Shown: positions 1-9,887 of the stretch, in pieces
Layout: every line of letters begins with the position of its first letter
How positions within the stretch are numbered: the first letter of the stretch is position 1
Assembly: GCA_017883615.1 (NCBI GenBank)
Contig: JADGNF010000014.1
Span: forward strand, 1-64,000
From: Candidatus Bathyarchaeota archaeon
Lineage (GTDB): Archaea > Thermoproteota > Bathyarchaeia > Bathyarchaeales > Bathycorpusculaceae
Direction: 5' to 3'
DNA length: 64,000 nt
Translations under genes and position numbers: made by a program
The notes under the pieces: generated by a model
Seen by the model: the letters and a program-made list of their open reading frames with translations, nothing else
Told to the model about the DNA's origin: nothing
Databases searched by the model: none

Positions 1-17
1 ATCAGTTTGGCAGCATC

Positions 18-968
18 TTGTCCACCTCAGTTCAGCAAAGTAACAGCCTTGTGCTTGTGCAAAACGTTACTTTGGCACTAACGATGCTTTCAAAGCAATC
101 AACTGTATTGACACTCGATTATTCCCTGCCAAGCATTTCCCACGGTCAATTTACCCAATACATCTTTAACCTTGATCTATTCGCTTACTTCAATTATTTC
201 ATCGATTCAGCTTCAGTGACAATAACTCCTCCTGAAGGTGCAACCCTCAAAAGCCCTACACTTTCTGAGATTGGCGTTACTTCTGACCTGAATCGAAACG
301 CCTTTCAAGAATCGCTAACAATAAAGAAGCAGGGCGTAAGTTATGTCGACAGCGTTATCCCAGCTGACGACGTCGTACCTGTCACCTTTGATTATAACGC
401 GTTATGGATAGCATTCCGACCAACATCTTGGATGTGGGCAGTAGCTATCGTAGGTGTCGTGGTTCTCGCTATCTGGAAGAGACCCAAAGCTAAGCCAACA
501 GCAGCCCCCGCAATGGCGGTAGTTAAAGTTGCACCTGGCGTAACCCTGAATTCTGAACATATCAAAGATTTCGTTGAAGCGTACGAAGAAAAACGTAAGG
601 TAAGCCAAGAATTAAGAGCCCTTGACGCTCGCGCTCAACACGGACGAATCCCAAGACGCCGATACAAAGTCCAACGTAAAACATTCGAGCTCCGTCTGGA
701 AACTCTCTCGCAGAAAATCGCTCAGCTTAAAGCGATACTTCGAAGTGCGGGCGGCAGCTACTCCGATGTCGTGAGGCAGATCGAAGCTGCAGAAGTAGAA
801 CTCAACGAAGCCGAATTGAGCCTGCAAAACATTGAAGTACGCCACGAAGCAGGAGAAATCCCTCTTGACAACTACAAGAAGCAGTTAACCGACATAGAGC
901 GGCGCAAAACAAAGGCTGAGACTGCTATAGACGGACTTCTGCTAAGACTCCGTGGAGAAACAAGATAG
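18..968 (+). CDS. Hypothetical membrane-anchored protein with cytoplasmic coiled-coil tail (probably 5'-truncated by window edge)
   Basis: ORF open to the window edge upstream of the TTG at 18; hydrophobic segment WMWAVAIVGVVVLAIW followed by a long charged heptad-like region. Confidence 0.6.
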   Translation: MSTSVQQSNSLVLVQNVTLALTMLSKQSTVLTLDYSLPSISHGQFTQYIFNLDLFAYFNYFIDSASVTITPPEGATLKSPTLSEIGVTSDLNRNAFQESLTIKKQGVSYVDSVIPADDVVPVTFDYNALWIAFRPTSWMWAVAIVGVVVLAIWKRPKAKPTAAPAMAVVKVAPGVTLNSEHIKDFVEAYEEKRKVSQELRALDARAQHGRIPRRRYKVQRKTFELRLETLSQKIAQLKAILRSAGGSYSDVVRQIEAAEVELNEAELSLQNIEVRHEAGEIPLDNYKKQLTDIERRKTKAETAIDGLLLRLRGETR

Positions 969-1022
969 TCCACCTAAATCCTTTTATTTCCCTTTTTTGG
1001 ATTCTCTAAAATTCATAGAGGT

Positions 1023-1211
1023 ATGAATATGGTAAAAATAATAGTGGACCAAGCAAAATGCAACGGATGCGAAACCTGCGTTAACACATGTCCAATCAGC
1101 GAATACGAAATGAAAAATGGCAAATCCACCCCAACCAAACCTGACGAATGCCTAGTTTGCAGAGCATGCGAAGCACAATGCCCACAAGGCGCAATTCAAG
1201 TAATTGAGTAG
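1023..1211 (+). CDS. 2x[4Fe-4S] ferredoxin
   Basis: CNGCETCVNTCP and CLVCRACEAQCP motifs in a 62 aa protein. Confidence 0.9.
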   Translation: MNMVKIIVDQAKCNGCETCVNTCPISEYEMKNGKSTPTKPDECLVCRACEAQCPQGAIQVIE

Positions 1212-1240
1212 ACAGTCGGCATCAACCTATTGCCAAGTCC

Positions 1241-1290
1241 GTTAGCGCTTCTAACCGAAGCGGTTAACTGGGCCCTTTCTTTTTTATTAA
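1241..1290. terminator. Putative terminator between convergent ferredoxin and asnB-like genes
   Basis: CGCTTC-TAACC-GAAGCG hairpin followed by CTTTCTTTTTTATT. Confidence 0.4.
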
Positions 1291-1296
1291 TTCTCT

Positions 1297-2751
1297 TCAA
1301 CAATCTTTGCTTTTTGCTTTTTGAAATATTCGATCTATGTATTCGCCCAATGTAAGGTTCTTCTTTTTAGCCAGTTTCTTAAGGGAGCTGCTTACTCCAG
1401 TACTGTATTGAACAGCTTTCTTTGGCTTTTGGGCAATGTCAGGGGGTAATTGGAGGTTTGCTGCTACCTTGCGCAGGACCAGCTTTCGCAGCGAATCCGC
1501 TTTTCTCTCAAACTTCAGCTCTGTTGGCAGGCTCATAGCGAACTCGGCGATTTCATAGGACGCGAAAGGCAAACGTAACTCTACATCGTAAAAGTCACAA
1601 ATCTTCTCGTCTCGTTCGATGTTGCTTTCATGAATCACAGCGACATCCTGAAACATAGTTTTCCTCACTGCTTCCTCACCCTTGGCGAGGTACTCGGTTA
1701 CGTAGCGTTGGTAGCCTCCAAACAGCTCATCCGCACCCTGCCCCGCAAGTAACACCTTGTAACCCGCCGCTGCAGCTTTCTGAGCGTTCCAGAAAAATGG
1801 CACACCAACACTGGCTTTGATGGGGTCTGATTCCTCGATCAGGTCAACAACTTTTGGAATAACCATTTCCAGGTCTGCCTCCTCGAAGAGATGAACCTGC
1901 AACGGTAATCCAAGCAGCTCAGCGGCCTTGCGGGCTTCGTCTGTTTCAAGCTGACCCTCCAAACTCACATGAATCAGATGAACCTCCCCGCCACATCTTG
2001 ACGCTAAACAGGCAACAACGCTGCTATCTAAGCCGCCAGAAAAAGCGACTGCGACTTCTTTCAGCCCAAAAATCCGCTGTTTGATGGATTGTTCTAACAG
2101 TTTCTGCAGCTTCTTTGCGGCTTCCTCCATGCTGATTTGCCTTGGCTCACAAAACTCCAGAGTTCGGACAGGTTTGAATTTGAAGCCTTCTTTCGTGACG
2201 ATTCCTAAATGTCCAGGAGGAAATGATTTGGGTTCAGGTACACCTAGTTTCCAGAGAGTTTTGCGGTTCGTTGCTATTGCCGCTATGGTTTGGGTTTCGC
2301 CGAAGTACAATGGCTGAACCCCGACTAGATCCCTTACTGCCAAAATTTGGTTGCCCTCAACTATAATAAGTGCAAAGTCTCCTTCAACGTCCCCAAGGAA
2401 CGCTGAGGCTGCTTTCTCATAGTCACCCTGAATTTTGCCGAAAGCCACATCGGAGGCGGTGCCTTTTGGCGTTGACGAGTAGATTCTGCCTTCAAATGCG
2501 ACTGTTGCATCCTGCATCTTCAACATCTGCACGTCACGTGGTAAAGTCGCCGTCGAAGCAGAACCTGCTGCTGCGGCTGCTTTTATTTTTTGTTCGCTGA
2601 AGGATTGAACGTTTTTCACTCCCACACTTTTCGTAGAAGTCGCTAACTCAAAATGGGCATTGCCCTCAAGGGAACTTTTAGCCAGCGCAGAGACAACCGC
2701 GGAAACCGCGTTTTCGCCACATTTATCCAAAACCGCAACCGTAGTCCGCAT
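1297..2751 (-). CDS. Asparagine synthetase (glutamine-hydrolysing)-like protein with degenerate glutaminase domain
   Basis: VAFSGGLDSSVVA PP-loop, GQGADELFGGYQRY; N-terminal Ntn-like domain (FEGRIYSS, GDVEGDFALIIVE) without Cys2. Confidence 0.85.
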   Translation of the reverse strand: MRTTVAVLDKCGENAVSAVVSALAKSSLEGNAHFELATSTKSVGVKNVQSFSEQKIKAAAAAGSASTATLPRDVQMLKMQDATVAFEGRIYSSTPKGTASDVAFGKIQGDYEKAASAFLGDVEGDFALIIVEGNQILAVRDLVGVQPLYFGETQTIAAIATNRKTLWKLGVPEPKSFPPGHLGIVTKEGFKFKPVRTLEFCEPRQISMEEAAKKLQKLLEQSIKQRIFGLKEVAVAFSGGLDSSVVACLASRCGGEVHLIHVSLEGQLETDEARKAAELLGLPLQVHLFEEADLEMVIPKVVDLIEESDPIKASVGVPFFWNAQKAAAAGYKVLLAGQGADELFGGYQRYVTEYLAKGEEAVRKTMFQDVAVIHESNIERDEKICDFYDVELRLPFASYEIAEFAMSLPTELKFERKADSLRKLVLRKVAANLQLPPDIAQKPKKAVQYSTGVSSSLKKLAKKKNLTLGEYIDRIFQKAKSKDC

Positions 2752-2839
2752 GTTAAACCATACTCCATTTCAATATTGTTCACTATACAGTTTGGTAAAA
2801 CATTAATCTTTAACACGCGTAACAGTCAGCAAAGGAGAT

Positions 2840-4180
2840 TTGCACTTGCCCATTTTACCCATAGACACGGGAAGATACGGAACCCCAGAAATGCTCAGCA
2901 TCTTCCAAGAAGAAGCACGCGTCCAAAAACTACTAGATGTAGAAGCCGCTTTGGCTTGGGCACACGCCGAAGTCGGCGACATCCCCAAAAAGGACGCCCA
3001 GAAAATCGTAGATCTGGCATCGACCAAATACGTGAAGATAGAACGCGTAAAAGCCATCGAGAAAGACATCAAACACGATATTGCTTCGCTGGTTCGGGCT
3101 TTGTCGGAACAGTGCGGCGCAAGCGGCGCATACGTGCATCTGGGCGCAACAAGCTACGACATCGTGGATACCGCTAACGCATTGCAGCTGAAAGACGCGT
3201 TAGACGTTCTCGAAAGCAGGCTCATGACGCTGAGAGCTGTTCTGCAGCAGAAAGCAGGCAAATACAAAGAAACCGTTATGATGGGCAGAACCCATGGGCA
3301 GCACGCTTTGCCGATTACTTTGGGTTTCAAGTTTGCGGTTTGGGGACGCGAAGTCGACCGCCACATCCAGCGGCTCAAAGAGTGCCGAGAACGCGTCGTG
3401 GTGGGTAAGGTCAGCGGCGCTGTTGGCACCCAAGCTAGCCTTGGCGAAAACGCCGAACGCATACAGGAACTCGTCATGAAACGACTATCGATCAAAGCGG
3501 CAGAAATTTCGACCCAGATTGTGCAGCGGGACCGCTACGCCGAGTTCATCTGTGATTTGGCTCTGGTTGCGGCGTCTTTGGATAATTTTGCGACAGAAAT
3601 ACGGGAATTAAGCCGGCCTGAAATTGCCGAGATGTTTGAGTCGTTTGAGGTGGAACATCAAGTGGGCAGCAGCACGATGCCTCATAAGCGGAACCCGGAA
3701 ACATGCGAACGAGTCTGTGGCTTGTCTCGGATAATCCGAAGTTTAACGGCTCCAGCGCTGGAGGACGTGACGACTTGGCATGAACGCGACTTAACCCAAT
3801 CCTCAGCCGAGCGGTTCCTGCTCCCCGAAGCCTGCATTCTCACCGACTACATCCTAAGCCTGATGAACAACATTGTTGCTAACTTGCGCGTTGACGAGGC
3901 TCAAATGCTGAAAAACGTCGGATTAACACAGGGCAGATGCATGTCAGAATCCGTCATGATGGCACTCGCCCGCAAAGGCGTGAACAGGCAAGACGCCCAC
4001 GAACTCCTCCGCAAACTCACAATCGTAAGCGAAGCTGAAAAGAAGCCCTTCCGGGAAATTCTCCTTGCAGACCCGTTAGTTCACAATACGCTTGGCTGCG
4101 AAGGAATCGACGCGGCGTTAAACCCGAAAAGCTATTTGGGTACGGCGGTTAAGCAAGCGGAAGCGTTCGCAAAAAGCTAA
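2840..4180 (+). CDS. purB: Adenylosuccinate lyase
   Basis: GSSTMPHKRNPETCE fumarase/lyase signature, MGRTHGQHALPIT. Confidence 0.93.
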   Translation: MHLPILPIDTGRYGTPEMLSIFQEEARVQKLLDVEAALAWAHAEVGDIPKKDAQKIVDLASTKYVKIERVKAIEKDIKHDIASLVRALSEQCGASGAYVHLGATSYDIVDTANALQLKDALDVLESRLMTLRAVLQQKAGKYKETVMMGRTHGQHALPITLGFKFAVWGREVDRHIQRLKECRERVVVGKVSGAVGTQASLGENAERIQELVMKRLSIKAAEISTQIVQRDRYAEFICDLALVAASLDNFATEIRELSRPEIAEMFESFEVEHQVGSSTMPHKRNPETCERVCGLSRIIRSLTAPALEDVTTWHERDLTQSSAERFLLPEACILTDYILSLMNNIVANLRVDEAQMLKNVGLTQGRCMSESVMMALARKGVNRQDAHELLRKLTIVSEAEKKPFREILLADPLVHNTLGCEGIDAALNPKSYLGTAVKQAEAFAKS

Positions 4181-6408
4181 AAGTCCGAGAGCGCTTTTTG
4201 CTTCCACTCGTCTTCTTTGCCTAGCTGTTCCCATTGTTCTTTTTTGACGAATCCGCCGACTTGCTCCTTAATTTTCTTGGCTAAGCGAGGTCCAAACGTG
4301 GGTAGGGCGGTTATGTCTTCGAGTAATGCCTTTCGGACGTCTTCGATGGTGTGGTAGCCGGCGTTGAAGAGGATTCTGCCGCGGGTGCGTCCCACACCTT
4401 CCAGTTTGACGAGTGGCATGAGTTCTTTTTTGATGCCTTTGGAGACGCGCTCGTTCAGTTGGGTGATTAAGGGCAAGAGTTCTTTTTCATGTTCCAACTC
4501 GGCGAGTTCTTGGGCAGCATGAAGGAGCCATTTTCCGTTCTCAACAATCCGGTACAAATCTCCCGGCTGCACCCTGAACTTCTCCATCATCTGCTCTTCG
4601 CTGGTTTCCTCAATCCAAGCGTTCAAAATCAGCGCGGTTTTCACTTCGCCCAGATACTCTTCGAATTCCACATGGTCTTCCCACTCGTTAGGCGGCGCAA
4701 CAAAGAATTCTTCTCGGTGCTGCTCCATTTTGACGGCGAGGACTTCGATTTCTTCGCCATAGGGACGCATGACTGGTCCCATGTCGGGTGTGTGTGTTAT
4801 GAGGTGCAGCAGGCTTAGTTCGGTAACCTGAGGCGGTTTCTGTTTGAAGGCGTCGCGAATCGTCACGCTTGAAACGGGGTCGATGTAGAGTTCGCTGGTG
4901 CGTTTGCCAAGTTTTGTAGCGCACAAGTTCTGCTTATCCAAATACAGCAACTGCTGGTCATAGAGGTACTTGAGTATCTTACCGATGACGGCTTTGATGG
5001 CTTTCACGTCGTACTGATGGGCGTAAAAGGTTTTGGCGAAAAACTCGACCACGCCCCCTTCTGAATGTGCAAAATCTGAAGCCACCGTTGCCAGAACGTG
5101 TCCGCGCAGAATTTTCTCCACAGCCAGCCTTGACCAGATGCGTTCGGGTCGGGCGAGGATAAAGTTTTCCATGAGGTAGTCGGCTTCGTCAGCGTTTTTG
5201 GCGATGAGGATGGATTCGCCGTTTTTGTCATATTTTGGTCTTCCTGCGCGCCCAGCCATCTGTTTGTATTCGAGAACGCTTATGGGGTAGTAGCCGTATC
5301 CCGCTTCGTAGCGGCGATAATCCTGCACGATAACTACGCGAGCAGGAAGATTCATGCCAAAAGCCAGCGTCGGCGTTGCCGTAAGCACCTTAATTCTGCC
5401 TTGGCGAAACAGGTCTTCGATTATTTTGCGGTGAGCACCAGCCAAACCCGCATGGTGGAACGCAGCGCCGCATTTCACAAGTTCAGCGAGAGATTCACTT
5501 AGCTGGGTTTTCTCGTCAGCGGACCTTACCTTTTCGGCTTCCTGCTCCAGCATCCGCTTGGCAGGCTTCGAAAGCACAGCAGAGGTTTCGTCAGCGATTT
5601 TCCGCGCCAGAGTTGCAGCGTTTTTGCGTGTTGACGCGAAAACCAATGCTTGTCCGCCATTCTTCACGGTATTTAGAGCCATGTTAACGGCGTCGTTGTT
5701 GGTTTTGCGTTCGATTTTGCGTGAGTCGCCATCTTTGAATTGGATTTCATCATGGAGCAGCACGCCTTCTTTGAGGATGACTGGGCGCCATTCGGTGATG
5801 ACGAATCCTGCTTTGAGCCACGCAGCAATTTCGTCAACGTTTCCCATAGTCGCGCTCAGGGCAAGTACCTGAATTGATGGGTTGACTTGCATAAGCCTTG
5901 CCAAAACCACTTCAAGGGTGGGTCCACGTTCTGCCTCGTTGAGCAGGTGCACTTCGTCGGCGACAACTAGCGAAACCTCATCAATCCACTTCGCCCGATG
6001 TCGCAGCAAGCTGTCTGCTTTTTCATTAGTGGTTACTATGATGTCGTATCTTCCAAGCCAAGGATCACCGCTGTCAAAGTCGCCAGTGCTGACGCCAATG
6101 CTGACTTTTTGTCCGTTTGGCTTTTGCAGTTTGCCAAAGCGTTGGAAGTCGTCGAACTTTTCACTTGCCAGAGCGCGTAGCGGGGCGAGGTAGATGGCTT
6201 TCCCGTTTTTCTCCAGCACGTGTTTGAGGCAGCAAAGTTCCGCGACCAACGTTTTTCCTGAAGCGGTTGGGCTGGCGAGAACCAGATTTTTGCATTCGAG
6301 TGCTCCTGCACGTATGGCTTCTTCCTGCGGTGGAAATAGTTCGGTGATTCCGCCTTGAATAAGAAGCTCTTTGAGTTCATGGGGGAGTGCGAGTTCGGCA
6401 ATTTTCAC
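4177..6408 (-). CDS. hel308: Hel308/Ski2-like superfamily 2 DNA helicase (start re-assigned to GTG at 6408)
   Basis: ASPTASGKTLVAEL, DEVHLL, LSATMGN, QMAGRAGRPKYD; C-terminal HhH. The listed ORF runs upstream to 6576, but homology-like sequence starts at VKIAELALPHEL. Confidence 0.88.
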   Translation of the reverse strand: MKIAELALPHELKELLIQGGITELFPPQEEAIRAGALECKNLVLASPTASGKTLVAELCCLKHVLEKNGKAIYLAPLRALASEKFDDFQRFGKLQKPNGQKVSIGVSTGDFDSGDPWLGRYDIIVTTNEKADSLLRHRAKWIDEVSLVVADEVHLLNEAERGPTLEVVLARLMQVNPSIQVLALSATMGNVDEIAAWLKAGFVITEWRPVILKEGVLLHDEIQFKDGDSRKIERKTNNDAVNMALNTVKNGGQALVFASTRKNAATLARKIADETSAVLSKPAKRMLEQEAEKVRSADEKTQLSESLAELVKCGAAFHHAGLAGAHRKIIEDLFRQGRIKVLTATPTLAFGMNLPARVVIVQDYRRYEAGYGYYPISVLEYKQMAGRAGRPKYDKNGESILIAKNADEADYLMENFILARPERIWSRLAVEKILRGHVLATVASDFAHSEGGVVEFFAKTFYAHQYDVKAIKAVIGKILKYLYDQQLLYLDKQNLCATKLGKRTSELYIDPVSSVTIRDAFKQKPPQVTELSLLHLITHTPDMGPVMRPYGEEIEVLAVKMEQHREEFFVAPPNEWEDHVEFEEYLGEVKTALILNAWIEETSEEQMMEKFRVQPGDLYRIVENGKWLLHAAQELAELEHEKELLPLITQLNERVSKGIKKELMPLVKLEGVGRTRGRILFNAGYHTIEDVRKALLEDITALPTFGPRLAKKIKEQVGGFVKKEQWEQLGKEDEWKQKALSDF

Positions 6409-6895
6409 TTGGATCCGCCATAGTTCGGGGTTTTTTGTTGTTTGTCTAGGTTTATGCGGGTTTATAGTTCTAGTGCACTTGCAGACTGAAAATTCATGAG
6501 ATTTAATGGCTGAAACATCAGGGACAAAAAGAACCCGCTGAGCAGTACTAAGCAGGAAACCGGCGCAGAAGCCCATAATTAACCGTTTTTCGGTGTTTGT
6601 GTTGATGCTTTTGTATACGGCTCTGTAAAAGCAAATTGATAACTTTTGATTCCAAAAACTACTTTGCCTCTGATTTGCGATTTTCTTCTATAGCCCCTTA
6701 TTTATACTCTCAACATTTTTTGAGAATTAATGCTTTCTAGTAGTGTGCTGTTTAGAATTTTGGCTAAAATGACTGAATTTGTTCATGAAATCAACTAGTT
6801 ATCTTTTCAATTGTCGGTGGTGTTCTGCTGCGGTTAGGTTTTTTTACTTGAACGCGCAATGTTAAGGATATAAGGCTGTTATTATTTTCAGTTAT

Positions 6896-8137
6896 GTGAG
6901 CGTGGTTTGTGTGGTTGAAAACGTAAAAGAGCTCCTTAAACTTCATGAAGGCATCAAACACGAAGTTTACTTAGACAACGAAAACAGTACCATGGTGCCT
7001 CAAGAAGTCATTGACGCCATGATACCCTATTACAACAAAAAAGCCTACGGAAACCCCACATTGACTCACAAACCCGGCTGGGAAGCCTTCACCGCGATTA
7101 TGGAGTCCAGCAAGAAAATCGCGGATTCCATCGGTGCTAAAAACCTCGAAGAAATCAACTTCACTCCAGGCGAATCAGAGGCAAACAACCTCGCCCTCAT
7201 GGGAGCAACCGCCGCAAACGCCACAAAAGGCAAGAAGATAGTCATCAGCGAAATAGAACCCATCAACATCCTCAATGTAACCGACCTCATGAAGAAACAG
7301 GGCTACACGACCACCAAAGTTCCAGTAAATAGAGAAGAAGGCCTGCTGGACTTGGAGAAGCTAAAAGAAGCCGTCGACAAAGAAACCGCATTGGTCAGCA
7401 TCCATTTGGTGAATAACGAAATCGGCACCATCCAGCCCATCAAAGAAGCCATAGACATCGTGAAGGACCGCAACCCCAAAGCCTTATTCCACACCGACGC
7501 TTCCGACGCTTATGGTAGAATCCCCTTCAACGTCCAAGACCTCAAAGTCGATATGGCAACGCTTAGCAGTTTCAAAATTTTGGGTCCACGCGGTTCAGGT
7601 GCACTTTACATCCGAGAAGGAACTAACGTGGAACGCATAATTGAAGGACCCATCGGAACCCAAAAACTATGGCCAGGAATAGAAAACACCCCGCTAATCA
7701 TCGGGTTCACGAAAGCGTCAGAGCTCGCTTTCAACAGTTTTGACGCAAATGTCGCCCGAATGCGTAGAATGCGAGACAAACTCGTAAATGGCATTTTGCA
7801 GACGATGACCGATATCGTGTATAACGGAACAAAAGGTGACAAACGCAGCCCCGACAATGCCAACATCAGCTTCCGACGATGCGAAGGCGAAGCACTCACG
7901 ATTGAGCTAAGCCTCAAAGGCGTTTACGTATCCAGCGGCAGCGCCTGCTCAAGACGCTTGTTGCAGCCAAGCCACGTGCTCGTTGCCATTGGCAGGCACT
8001 TCAGCGAAGCTCACGGAAGCATCCTCATGAAAGTCACCCGCTACCACACAGAAGAAGATATTAACTATGTCTTGGATTCGATTCCTAGCTCAGTTGAGCG
8101 CATCAGAGGCATAGTTGGATCAACAGGAGTTGACTAA
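6896..8137 (+). CDS. NifS/IscS-like cysteine desulfurase family protein (divergent active site)
   Basis: Fold-type I PLP family: GESEANNLAL, SSFKILGPRGSGALY (Lys), VSSGSACSRRLLQPSHVL (Cys loop). Confidence 0.85.
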   Translation: MSVVCVVENVKELLKLHEGIKHEVYLDNENSTMVPQEVIDAMIPYYNKKAYGNPTLTHKPGWEAFTAIMESSKKIADSIGAKNLEEINFTPGESEANNLALMGATAANATKGKKIVISEIEPINILNVTDLMKKQGYTTTKVPVNREEGLLDLEKLKEAVDKETALVSIHLVNNEIGTIQPIKEAIDIVKDRNPKALFHTDASDAYGRIPFNVQDLKVDMATLSSFKILGPRGSGALYIREGTNVERIIEGPIGTQKLWPGIENTPLIIGFTKASELAFNSFDANVARMRRMRDKLVNGILQTMTDIVYNGTKGDKRSPDNANISFRRCEGEALTIELSLKGVYVSSGSACSRRLLQPSHVLVAIGRHFSEAHGSILMKVTRYHTEEDINYVLDSIPSSVERIRGIVGSTGVD

Positions 8138-8139
8138 AC

Positions 8140-8646
8140 TTGTCACGTATACCTTTACCCTACAACCCAAAAGTTTTAGACCTATTTCAACACCCTAAAA
8201 ATCTTGGCAAGATGGAGGACGCAACCGTAGTTGCCGTTGCAGGCAACCCTGCATGCGGAGACATGGTTACTTTCTACTTGAAAATCACAGATCAAGATGT
8301 CATTGAGAAAGCAAGTTTCGAAAGCTACGGATGTGCCGCTAACATAGCCACCAGCAGTATAGTCACAGAAATGGTCAAAGGCTTAACGCTCAAATCTGCG
8401 TGGGAAGATATAACCTGGAAGAAAGTCACCGAGGAAGTAGGCGGGTTACCAAGCATAAAATTCCACTGCGGAGTCCTTGCAGTAGGCGCTTTGAAACGGG
8501 CAATCAGGGTCTACTTCGAAAAGAAAGGTGCAGCCCCAGATTGGGTGCCAAAAGACCACACGTTTGAGGAGAAGCAGGCGCTAGAAGAAGAAGAACTTGC
8601 AAAGATGCTCAGCAAGAGGCTCAAGACAGAGGAAGAGAAAAAGTAA
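8140..8646 (+). CDS. iscU: IscU/NifU-like Fe-S cluster scaffold
   Basis: NPACGDMV, SYGCAANIATSS, FHCGVLAVGALKRAI: three conserved Cys; charged C-terminal extension. Confidence 0.9.
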   Translation: MSRIPLPYNPKVLDLFQHPKNLGKMEDATVVAVAGNPACGDMVTFYLKITDQDVIEKASFESYGCAANIATSSIVTEMVKGLTLKSAWEDITWKKVTEEVGGLPSIKFHCGVLAVGALKRAIRVYFEKKGAAPDWVPKDHTFEEKQALEEEELAKMLSKRLKTEEEKK

Positions 8647-8648
8647 CG

Positions 8649-9887
8649 ATGTTTATCGCCCAAGCCATTCGCGATGACTTTCCAATCTTCAAACGGAAAG
8701 TAAACGGCTACCCGCTCATCTACTTTGACAACGCTGCCACCACTCAAAAGCCTCGTCAAGTAATCGATGCGGAACAGGATTTCTACGAGAACCACAACGC
8801 CAACGTTCATCGCGCCGTCCACACGTTGAGTCAAGAAGCCACGGAACTCCACGAAGGTGCCCGCGAAACTATCGGCAAATTTATCGGTGCCAAGGAACCT
8901 GCCGAGGTCGTTTTTGTTAGGGGAACTACAGAAGCCATTAACCTTGTCGCGTACTCTTGGGGACTGCGAAATCTCAAGGCTGGCGATGAAGTACTGATTT
9001 CTCTTATGGAGCATCACAGTAACATAGTCCCTTGGGAAATAATCTCCAGACTGACAGGATTCACGATTAAATACGCAAATGTCAACTCCGACGGCACGTT
9101 AGACTACAAAGATTTCGAAGGAAAATTCACCAAAAACACGAAACTTGCCTGTCTGAGCCAAGTTAGCAACGTCAGCGGCGTAATCAACGATGTTAAACGT
9201 GTAGCCAAAGTCGCCCACGAACACGGTGCACTTATGCTCGTGGACGGTGCTCAATCTGTTCCCCATATGTCGATTGATGTCAGAGATCTGGACGCTGATT
9301 TCCTCGCGTTTTCGGGCCACAAGATGTTGGGACCTACAGGTATAGGCGTCCTTTACGGCAAAAAGGCTCTCCTCGAAAAGATGGCTCCATTTGAAGGGGG
9401 TGGCGAAATGATCAAAGAAGTTTCCTACAGTCCACAAAGCGAGGGATGCGGAATAAGCTGGAACGCCCCGCCGTGGAAGTTTGAAGCAGGAACCCCCAAC
9501 ATAGCTGGAGGTGTAGGGTTAGCGGCAGCGATAAAATACTTGCAGCGGTTGGGTATGGCGGACGTTTTCCAGCATGAAAAAGAACTGACCGAGTACGCAG
9601 TGAAGAAACTTCAGAACTGTTGCACCAAACTGGCGCTTTACGGGACCACAAATCCAGCTTTGAAGTGCGGTATTATCCCGTTTGGGGTCGAAGGTTTATC
9701 CTCACACGATGTGGCGCTGTTTCTGGACAACTATGGCATCATGGTACGAAGCGGATTCCACTGCGCTCAACCGCTTCATCAAATCTTCAAACTACAATCC
9801 TCCGCTCGCGCAAGTTTCTATATCTACAATACCAAAGAAGAAATTGACCGCTTCATCGAAGTCCTCAAAGAAATGGAGCAGTTTTAA
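8649..9887 (+). CDS. sufS: SufS-like cysteine desulfurase
   Basis: YFDNAATTQKP, RGTTEAINLVAYSWG, FSGHKMLGPTGIGVLYG, VRSGFHCAQPLH. Confidence 0.93.
   Translation: MFIAQAIRDDFPIFKRKVNGYPLIYFDNAATTQKPRQVIDAEQDFYENHNANVHRAVHTLSQEATELHEGARETIGKFIGAKEPAEVVFVRGTTEAINLVAYSWGLRNLKAGDEVLISLMEHHSNIVPWEIISRLTGFTIKYANVNSDGTLDYKDFEGKFTKNTKLACLSQVSNVSGVINDVKRVAKVAHEHGALMLVDGAQSVPHMSIDVRDLDADFLAFSGHKMLGPTGIGVLYGKKALLEKMAPFEGGGEMIKEVSYSPQSEGCGISWNAPPWKFEAGTPNIAGGVGLAAAIKYLQRLGMADVFQHEKELTEYAVKKLQNCCTKLALYGTTNPALKCGIIPFGVEGLSSHDVALFLDNYGIMVRSGFHCAQPLHQIFKLQSSARASFYIYNTKEEIDRFIEVLKEMEQF

Noticed and set aside
1241-1268. Possible tRNA or integration-site remnant near the ferredoxin gene
   Set aside because: Only one hairpin with a following T-run; better explained as a terminator for convergent genes.
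2653-3177. 174 aa plus-strand ORF overlapping asnB-like and purB starts
   Set aside because: Arg/His-rich out-of-frame reading of purB; purB frame has clear motifs.
8511-9017. 168 aa minus-strand ORF across the iscU/sufS junction
   Set aside because: Antisense to two well-supported genes, no domain signature.
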